Positions 1 to 7,292 of a stretch of DNA of 19,797 nucleotides are shown here, one piece after another (positions within the stretch are counted from its first letter, which is position 1; each line of letters begins with the position of its first letter). Below the pieces are notes generated by a model, which was not told the DNA's origin, did no database searches, and saw only the letters and a program-made list of their open reading frames with translations. A program made the translations under genes and the position numbers. This stretch comes from Cochliopodium minus (taxonomy: Eukaryota; Discosea; Himatismenida; Cochliopodiidae): the NCBI GenBank assembly GCA_024220525.1, contig JAMYWO010000070.1, forward strand, positions 53,967 to 73,763. The letters run 5' to 3'.

Positions 1-114
1 GTGGCCATGATCATTGTGGTGGCTACTTGTGTTATGATTAGTTACATGAATAACCATTGGAGGTTGTTCATTAATATATGGCATTTCTTGTGTTGGTACT
101 TGTTGATATTGCAT
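1..114 (-). CDS. N-terminal fragment of a Gln/His/Asn-rich protein (unrecognised)
   Basis: An open frame on the minus strand starts at an ATG (complement of 112-114) and stays open for 38 codons to the left edge, so only the N-terminus is present. It begins MQYQQVPTQEMPY and continues with Pro, Val, His and Asn-rich sequence ending in HHNDHGH. I see no signal peptide or transmembrane segment in these residues and I do not recognise a family. Low-complexity N-termini of this kind occur on many amoebal proteins, including membrane and adaptor proteins. The codon use looks coding, with varied third positions and no stop, and a very T-rich tract lies just upstream of the ATG. The gene lies in tandem with the downstream-ending inositol monophosphatase gene on the same strand. 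It could also be the first exon of a longer spliced gene. Confidence 0.6.
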   Translation of the reverse strand, partial: MQYQQVPTQEMPYINEQPPMVIHVTNHNTSSHHNDHGH

Positions 115-459
115 CTTTTTTTTTGAAAAAAGAAACCTTTTAAATTTTTTTAATTTTTTTTTTTTTTTTTTAATATAATTATTTTTTTTTGAATAGAATT
201 TGTGATTTCAAAATTTCACAGAAAAAAATTCATATCATATCTTTTTAAATTACAATCAAATCATTTCATCTCATTTTCGATATATTAATCCTTAAGATAA
301 AAACTTAAGATGTCTTCAAATTATAAAAAAATGATCTTTTTTATTTTAAAATTTAAATATGCTTCCTTTCAAAATTATAAAGAGGAAGTGTCATAAAAAT
401 AAATTTCTTTGGCCTGTCTCTGATAAAAATTAGTTATTCAAAAGTTGATTTCAAAAAAT
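115..459. other. intergenic spacer, T-rich
   Basis: This spacer separates the 3' end of the inositol monophosphatase gene from the start of the left-edge gene, both on the minus strand. It holds long T runs (about 150-190) and no open frame worth calling. It presumably contains the 3' UTR of one gene and the promoter of the other. I see no RNA gene or recognisable motif. Confidence 0.5.
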
Positions 460-1647
460 TTAATTTTTGTGTTCTTCATTAACTTTTTTCATAATATCAA
501 GAATTTCATCGTGAACGAGACCATTGGACAACAAAGTATGTATTCTAGGACTATTTATATCAACATCTTTCCCATTTAAATCAGTCACTCTCCCTCCTGC
601 TTCATTAACAATCAATAATCCAGCTGTTTTTTTTTTAAAAGAAAAATTTAAAGAAATATAAGATAAAATAAAATTAAAAAAATTTTAACCTGCGACATCC
701 CATGGGCATAATTTCCATTCCCAATAAGCATCTTGTCTTCCACATGCAACATAACACTTTTTTTTTTAAAGATAAAATTTTTAAAAAATGTTGTGTTGTA
801 AATAAGTTTAATAAAGTGGATAAATCCAAATATATTTAATTTTTGATTATATTTAAAATCCAAATATCCTTATGATTTGGTCTTTATATATTGTAAATTT
901 TAAAAGAAAATGTTCATATATTATTTATATTGAATCTTTTTTACCATATCAACAGCTGCAGATCCATTTCTTCTGAATCCTCTAATATTGGGAATTATGG
1001 CATTAAAATAAGGAACATTGGATTCAATCTTTCCGATGCATTGTTTTCTATCGTAAGGGAAACCAGAAGCGACGAGACTGTTGATCAATTTATCGTTTTT
1101 AGAGACTTGTATCTTCTTTCCATTTCTTGTTGCACCTCCCCCCTTCTCTGCAAAGAATAATTCATCCAAGGTAGGGTTATATACACATCCTAATACCACC
1201 TCATTCTTTATTAAATCTTGCAATGCCAAGGATACTGAAAAGCATGGATGCCCATGTGCAAAGGAGGTTGTTCCATCCAATGGATCGATGATCCATCTGA
1301 ATTTTGCATCAGTTTTGTTATGTTTACCCGATTCTTCGGCGAGTATCTCAAACTATAAATATATTTTTTCTTTGATTAAAATCATATACGTAATAGTTGT
1401 TTTATATAGTATAATTTAAATCCTTTTTTTTTATAGTTGTTGATTTTACATCAGAGAAATCTTCATTAAAAATGGATATTATTATTTCCTCTGCCTTTTT
1501 ATCGCATTGGGTGACAATATCCACAGTCCCTTTGAATTCCAAACTTATCCCCAAATCATTTTCCCAATGTTCTCTCAACATTTTTCCAGCTGATTTGGCA
1601 GCTCTAATAATAGTTTTTTTGGCTAATTCAAATCTATCTAGTTGCAT
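460..1647 (-). CDS. inositol monophosphatase (IMPase), 4 exons, complete
   Basis: The exons in order of translation are 1647-1450, 1352-945, 756-690 and 623-460. The introns are 97, 188 and 66 nt, all GT-AG, and the joined frame is 278 aa ending in TAA, the usual size for the family. IMPase hydrolyses inositol monophosphates to free inositol in the cytosol using Mg2+. Family signatures are all visible: GTVDIVTQCD near residue 40, AEES at 71-74 (metal-ligand Glu), the DPLDGTTSF motif at 89-97 (metal-ligand Asp residues 89 and 92), NGSAAVDMCYVACGRQD with the Tyr-Trp-Glu that follows, and WDVAAGLLIVNEAGG from 221 with catalytic-site Asp222. Each intron falls inside a conserved motif and the motifs read correctly only after splicing, which confirms the model. 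The start is the first in-frame ATG; there is no in-frame ATG upstream. The gene is divergent to eL29 across a 355 nt spacer. Confidence 0.95.
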
Positions 1648-2002
1648 TCTTTCCCTTTTATTTTTATTATAAAAAATCTCATTCAATTTTGTTTTTAAAT
1701 TCTATAAAGAGTTGATATGATTGAAAAGGTAAATTATGGATTAAAGTATGGAAAACTCGAGCATTTCCAGATAGATCCAAATTTAAAGGATTGATAAAAG
1801 AAATTTTCTGAAATTTACCTTTTGAATTGATTGAAAGGTATTCATACTTTTGGATACTGAATATGAAATATTTTCATTTTTTTTTTTTATATGAAATGCA
1901 TACTACTCTTTAATATGATTTTTTTTTTTTCTTTTTTTTTATTTAATCACATAAAAAATAAAAAATAAAAAAAATATTTAAAGGCTCCTTTTTAAAGATA
2001 AC
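1648..2002. promoter_or_regulatory. divergent promoter region between IMPase and eL29
   Basis: This 355 nt spacer separates two divergently transcribed housekeeping genes, so it must carry both 5' UTRs and both promoters. It contains long T tracts (about 1880-1940) followed by A-rich sequence running into the eL29 start. A 12 nt inverted repeat, AAAAGGTAAATT at 1724-1735 and its complement at 1812-1823, sits nearer the IMPase side. I cannot assign a TATA box or a named factor site in such AT-rich DNA. Confidence 0.45.
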
Positions 2003-2432
2003 ATGTAAGTAGTTCCATTATTTTAACTCAATATCATATCATTAATATAATATAACCATTCCCACATAAATCCTATAATATATCATCACTTATTGAGAAT
2101 ATATCTAAAATATTACATTATTTATGAAATCATAAGAAATCAAAAGATAAATTATGAATAGTTCTTTGAATATAATATTTAATGTATCAAATATATCGTT
2201 AATCAATCTCTATTTTTATAGGGCTAAACAAAAAAACCATACAGCACATAATCAAACCAGAAAAGCACATAGAAATGGAATTAAAAGACCAGTTCAACAT
2301 AAACATGAAGCTTTAAAATGGGTTAACCAAAAATATAGAAGAAATCAAAGATATGCTAAAGCTGGTCTTCGTAAAAAACAAATCGAAGAACAAAAGAAAA
2401 CTGTTACTACTACCACCACCGAAAAGAAATAA
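2003..2432 (+). CDS. RPL29: 60S ribosomal protein eL29, start codon split by an intron
   Basis: The exons are 2003-2004 (only the A and T of the start codon) and 2222-2432; the 217 nt intron begins GTAAGT and ends TATAG. The joined frame is 70 aa starting [20 protein letters not shown], the highly conserved eL29 N-terminus, followed by [19 protein letters not shown] and a Lys-rich, Thr-rich tail. eL29 is a small basic protein of the large cytosolic ribosomal subunit. The second exon has no in-frame ATG at the right place. The only way to get Met-Ala-Lys is a phase-2 intron, and an AT followed by a perfect GTAAGT donor exists at 2003-2010. The identity is certain. The exact first exon is an inference that fits well. 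Confidence 0.93.
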
Positions 2433-2676
2433 TCATTAAATTATATAGTTATCTTTAAATTATGTCTCATTCATTATTTAGAGTATTTATTAAAAGTATT
2501 ACATATTTGAACAGATCAAAAAAAAGAAAAAATATTGTTTTATTTATTTAGAGAATGAATTCAAATTACCCTCAATTTTTTTTGATCAAAGATTCGAGCA
2601 TTTTTTAACCATCTTTTTTGAATTTGAAGAAATATAAAAAATATAGAATTGATAAAAGACTGTACTTTTTATTCAA
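2433..2676. other. spacer between eL29 and the KHA/WD40 gene
   Basis: This 244 nt AT-rich spacer separates two genes on the plus strand and has no open frame. It should hold the eL29 3' UTR and the downstream gene's promoter. No AATAAA follows the eL29 stop closely. Confidence 0.4.
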
Positions 2677-5083
2677 ATGGATAATCAAAGCCCAAGATCT
2701 TTGAATGAAATTGATTTTTTTGATTCTAATGAATCTCATACACCAGAAAATATAATTGCAGATGAATCAAATAAAAAATCGTTTAAAATAAATACAAATG
2801 AATCAAATCCTCATAACACCAATAATGAAAACAATAAAAACCATTTAACTCATAATCAAGATAGAGATGTTGATATATTAGATAAGAAAGAATTGATATT
2901 GAAAGATGGAAAAGAAGATATCGTTATAGAGGGATCAATAAGAAGACACAAATTGATCTCTACTCCTAATTTCACTAAAAATTCAATCAATTCAAAGAAA
3001 ATAACACCAACTGGTGATATCAAAAATATTGGCAATTTTAATAATCACAGTGATCTTTTAAGGAACAAAAAATATAAAAAAACAAAGAGAGTAAGAATAT
3101 TTGATTTGAAAGGAGATAAATCAGGAAAGATATTAGGTAAGAATATCACATTTTTGATTATCCAGTATATGAAAAATAAACAGAAAACAAAATTTCCCAT
3201 TTGTTTCTATAACATATTCAAATATTAATAATCCCGCAACAAAGTCAAAGATCATTCTTTTATCGATTTACTCTTAAAATTTTTTTTTTTAAAAAAATCA
3301 ATTGGATTTAGTGTTTCCATTTGACGGAGACTACACATTTTCAGATTTGTGTTTCCAAATAAGAAAAAAGTTGTTAATCCAACCCATACAGATTTTTTTG
3401 GATAAAGAATGCGAAATAGAAAGCGTGGAGGAAATTAATGATGGAGATCATCTTTATGTTTTAGGTGAGCCTGTCTCCACTTTTTATGATGATCCTTTAG
3501 AAGAAATTCACAACATTGAGGGTAGAAGATCAATTTTTTCTTAAAAAATAAATTTTAAAACAAGATTTAAAGATAAAAAGGTGAATAACGGTTCACATGA
3601 AGGTATATTTTATTGTTATTTTTTATTTTTTATTTTTTATTTTATATTTTTTATTGTTTATTTTATTTTTTATTTTATTTTTTATTTTTTTTTATTTTTA
3701 TTTTGTAATTTTTTCAATTTTTTATTTAAACAGATCAAAAGATGATGAAGATTGTGATGATGAAGATGATCAACAAAATGGAGACCTTGACCACCCACAT
3801 CGAAAAGCAAACAGATGGAATTAATTATTTGGAGAACAGAATAAGAAATTTAGGTTTTATTTCAAAGAACTTTTATTTTTATTATTAAAATATTTTTGAT
3901 TTTTTTTCGTGAAAATTTTTTTTTTTATTTTTTATTTTTTATTTTTTATTTTTTATTTTTTATTTTTTATTTTTTATTTTTTATTTTTTAATTTAGAAAA
4001 TTCGATTGAGGTCATCCATAATTCCATGAAAGGAACCATCAATGCCATTTCCAACCTCGAAAAGAAAACGCCCATAGGAAAAATGCCTGAACCAAAACGT
4101 AAAAAAAAAAAAATTTTTTTTTGGGAATAAAATTATTTTTTAAATTAAGCTGTTTTTAAAACTTGGAAATACGAAAGTACATTAACTGGTAAACCAATAT
4201 TTTTCTTAATTTTTTTTTGTTTTTTGTTTTTTGTTTTTTGTTTTTTGTTTTTTGTTTTTTGTTTTTTGTTTTTCAATATTTAATTTGTTTGTATACAATC
4301 AATTTGTTTTTGGTTTTTAGGACATACAGGTCCAGTTTGGGCTCTAGCGGTTGTTCCTGCAAGAAAATTATTAATTAGTGGATCTTCTGATGCAACAATA
4401 AGGCATTTATTTCATTTTATTTATTTTATTTTTTTCAACATTTTTTATATTTTATTAAATTTATTTTTTACAATTTTTTTTTTTTTATTAATTTTTTTAG
4501 ATTGTGGGACATAATGACAGGGAAACAAAGATACAGCTTTAAGGGACACAAGGGGATAGTGCATTGCATATGTGTCGTTAAAAGCGTCATTTTCAGCGGA
4601 TCTGACGACAAAACCATCAGAGTATGGGATCTCAACACTTTGCAATGTCTCCACACTCTAACAGGTCATGATGACGCTGTTTGTGAGTTAGGTAATTTTT
4701 AATTTATTTTTAATTTTTTTTTATTTTTTTAAATTTATTTTTAAATAATTTTTCAATATTTTATTTATTTCAAATATTTTTTGTTTTTGATTTTATTTTA
4801 AAATAATTTTTTTTACTTTTGTCTTTTTTTAAATTTTTTTTTAATTTATTTTTCATTTTTATTAAAATTTATTTTTAATTTCAATTTTTTTTAAATTTTT
4901 TTTTATTACTAGTTAATTGATAAATCTCATTTTTTTTTGTTAGTAACGGACGGAGAAAAGCTTGTTTTTTCGGGGAGTTATTTGCAAATTAGAGTGTGGG
5001 ATGCCAAAAAGTATGAGTGCATTAAAATTTTGTCAGGACATCACCATTGGGTGAGAGCCATGTTCATCTCAGATAATTATCTN
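2677..5083 (+). CDS. KHA-like domain + coiled coil + TRAF7-like WD40 protein, 3' end lost at assembly gap
   Basis: Nine exons keep one frame of 458 codons: 2677-3136, 3312-3521, 3573-3602, 3734-3853, 3997-4098, 4150-4188, 4321-4402, 4501-4691 and 4944-5083. Residues 1-135 are polar and Asn-rich, probably disordered. Residues 137-210 resemble the KHA ubiquitin-like domain of KCTD9 and plant K+ channels: RVRIF at the start, GKILVFPFDG, and INDGDHLYVLGEPV at the end. A doublecortin-like fold is the alternative. Residues 234-300 look like coiled coil (KMINKMETLTTHIEKQ). From residue 321 come WD40 blades: GHTGPVWAL...SDATIRLWD, GHKGIVHCICV...DKTIRVWD, GHDDAVCELV...YLQIRVWD, and the start of a fourth (GHHHWVRAMFISDNYL). 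The blades most resemble TRAF7, but I see no RING. The model breaks at the N, which falls in a CTN (Leu) codon; about three to four blades are missing. The frame continuity is strong, but the 30 nt third exon is the weakest link. Confidence 0.78.
3920..3990 (+). repeat. (ATTTTTT)n heptanucleotide microsatellite in an intron
   Basis: A occurs at 3927 and every 7 nt to 3990, with six T between, giving about ten units. It lies wholly within the 143 nt intron 3854-3996 of the KHA/WD40 gene and ends just before its acceptor. Confidence 0.95.
4213..4273 (+). repeat. (GTTTTTT)n heptanucleotide microsatellite in an intron
   Basis: G occurs at 4219 and every 7 nt to 4268, with six T between, giving eight units. 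It lies in intron 4189-4320 of the KHA/WD40 gene. It differs from the neighbouring intron repeat only by G in place of A. Confidence 0.95.
5083..5083. other. single N: assembly break between two truncated genes
   Basis: The only ambiguous base in the window. To its left an open WD40 exon runs directly into it with no stop and no donor. To its right an A6T microsatellite begins in mid-unit (five A, then T). The convergent minus-strand kinase gene on the other side also lacks its 3' exons. The N therefore very probably stands for missing sequence rather than one uncertain base. Confidence 0.85.
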
Positions 5084-5152
5084 AAAAATAAAAAATAAAA
5101 AATAAAAAATAAAAAATAAAAAATAAAAAATAAAAAATAAAAAATAAAAAAT
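5084..5152 (+). repeat. (AAAAAAT)n microsatellite abutting the N
   Basis: T occurs at 5089 and every 7 nt to 5152, with six A between (five before the first T). It lies downstream of the last kinase exon found on the minus strand, where it reads T6A, and it starts directly at the N. Confidence 0.95.
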
Positions 5153-5220
5153 AAATAGAAAATAAAAAATAAAAATAATATAAATAATATAAAAATTAAA
5201 TCAAATTTTTTTTTTTTGAC

Positions 5221-6759
5221 CTAAATTCTGATACACCGTTGAATGGGACATCTAGGGTGGGAGCTTTTCTTCTGATGAATTGATACATTCCGATGGCGAA
5301 AGCGTAGATGTCTCTCGAGAAAAAAAACTTTTCATCTTTATTACCTCTGTTCTCTGATTCCTCTTCCAACATCTTTTTAAAATAGAAAATAACAAGAATA
5401 AGTAATAAAAAATTTAAAAATAAAAAATAAAATTTAAAAATAAGTAATAAAATTTTTTTTTTTTAAAAAAAATTTTTAAATGGAAATATTTAAAAAAAAA
5501 AATATAAGATGTTTAAATATAAGAAATTTGAAAATAAATAAAAATAAAATAAAAATAACAAAAAAAATAAACAAGAATCATTTTGAAAATAAATAAAAAT
5601 AAAATAAAAATAAAAAAATTTAAGTATAAAATAAATTCAGAAAATAATTTATTTTTTTTCACCTCCCAAATTTCAGGAGAGATGTAGAGGGGAGTTCCTG
5701 CCATGGCATCTTTTGCGCTTGTAGAAAAGACAGAGAGGCCGAAATCGCATACTTTCACACACATTTTGCTTTTGTCCCACAAGAGATTGGAAGGTTTGTA
5801 ATCACAATGTATTATTTTTGCTCCATGCAACCAAGCCATTCTATCCAAAAAATTAATAAAAAAATTTAAAATAAATAATAAAATTTTCAAAATAAAAAAA
5901 AATAATAAAAATAAATATTTTTAATAATTTGAATTAAATAATTTTTAAAAATAAAAAATTTTAAACAATAAAAATGTTTTAAATTTTTTTTGTTTACCCT
6001 TCAGCTGCTTGTTTTGCGTATACCATTCTTTGAAACAAACTTAGTTGAAATTTTTTTGTGTCCAACAAGATATCTCCGAAATCTCCATCAAGAAGTTCAC
6101 TCACTAATTTGGGAAAAGAAAAAAAAAAGAATAAAAACAAAGATATTGCCGAGAAACAAAAGAAATTAGATGATATGGAAAGAAAATAAATAATTTTTGA
6201 TTTATTAAATAATAATATTTTAAATTATAAATATTCTTACCTATTTTCACTGAATCTGTTGATATATGAGCACCCATATATAATGTGATAAAAGGATCTG
6301 TTTAAGATTAAAATAATGTATTATTTCGAAGATGGATGATTTTAAAGTGATTAATGGGAATTACGATTTATTTTTGCCATCACTTCTACTTCGTGTTTGA
6401 ATGCATTAATTTGTTCTTGATTCAATATCTTTTTTGGTATTTTCACCGCTACAGTACCACCCCTGCATTTTGCTGTTTATAATTTTGAAAGAAGAATTAA
6501 TAATCGATCGGGTATTGGATGATAGTGTAGATTCTTCTTCTTCTTTGATTAAATTTGTTCAAAAATTTTCTTTATTACCTTTATATACTTCTCCGTACTT
6601 CAATTTGAATAAAATATTTTATTTTTTTATATAATTTGATGATATTTATTATTTTACAGCTCCACTCCCAATGTAATCTGGACTTTTTTTCCCACCTGGT
6701 GTATATATGATTTCTTTTTCATCTATATTTGGTCCCAGTTCTGAATTCTTGTTATCCAT
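5221..6759 (-). CDS. TKL-type protein kinase, 7 exons found, C-lobe end missing
   Basis: Exons in translation order: 6759-6658, 6597-6579 (19 nt), 6472-6365, 6297-6241, 6103-5998, 5840-5663 and 5372-5221, with GT-AG introns of 60, 106, 67, 137, 157 and 290 nt. They join into 240 codons plus two bases. The N-lobe has the glycine loop IGSGAYGEVYKAKCRG (residues 30-45), the ATP-binding Lys in TVAVKIP (Lys51) and a helix-C Glu in FKHEVEVM. The C-lobe has GMAWLHG, then IIHCDYKPSNLLWD (142-153) with catalytic Asp144, Lys146 and Asn149, CDFGLSVF (DFG at 163-165) and GTPLYISPEIWE. The last exon reads SRDIYAFAIGMYQFIRRKAP and ends at a GT donor at 5220-5219. The sequence style fits the tyrosine-kinase-like group (Raf/MLK/CTR1-like). 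The Arg before the catalytic Asp is Cys, so this is a non-RD kinase. Later exons are lost at the N. Confidence 0.87.
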
Positions 6760-7292
6760 TTCTAATTACATCAAATTAAAAGAAAAGGGATGGATTAATA
6801 TGAAAGATGTTTTAAATTGCTTTAATCTTTTACTTTATTACTTTACAAATGAGATATATTTCTAATTCGAGATTTTTTTTTTTATAATTATTTATTTGGG
6901 AGGATATTGATTCTTAAAAACATCCACATCTTTTATTTCTAACTATGTATGCTTGCTATTAAGTTAATTTTATATATAATGCTCTAATGATTCTTTATCA
7001 TGAAAAATATTAAAGTTTTAAATTAACTTCTTGATATCATTCAAGTTCATTTCCAAACAATTTTCTTCAAATTGAATGCAAAAGTTTAATTTTCAAATAA
7101 AAAAGAAATCACCCTTTAAGAATGAAAGGATTACAACGAAACCAAAAATAATAGTAAAAGAAAAATAGGGAAGTAGATAGTAAATTATCTTTTCAAGTTT
7201 GATTTCAGTTTTTTGATTCTTGAAAATTAAAATAAAAAAAAATTTATATTTCTTTTCTATTTGAGTACCAATAATAAAGAGAAACTGTTTAT
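6760..7292. promoter_or_regulatory. divergent promoter region between the TKL kinase and the CH/coiled-coil gene
   Basis: This AT-rich spacer of 533 nt separates two divergent genes. I found no conserved protein on either strand. A hydrophobic minus-strand frame at 7093-7320 lacks an ATG and looks accidental. Both promoters and 5' UTRs should be here. No specific factor site can be named. Confidence 0.4.

Noticed and set aside
648-863. 71-residue minus-strand frame within the IMPase gene
   Set aside because: It reads through two introns. Only its middle (exon 690-756) is real coding sequence, and it fits as IMPase exon 3.
930-1419. Plus-strand frames across the IMPase gene
   Set aside because: Antisense shadows: the minus strand carries the conserved IMPase motifs through the same bases.
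2154-2221. N-terminal extension of eL29 upstream of the acceptor
   Set aside because: This stretch is intron. The conserved MAK start is restored only by splicing at 2221/2222, and the extension is a hydrophobic, non-conserved sequence.
2677-3544. A separate short gene ending at the TAA after position 3540
   Set aside because: A 51 nt GT-AG intron (3522-3572) removes that stop and continues in frame through seven more exons. The separate-gene reading is kept only as the refuting alternative for the KHA/WD40 model.
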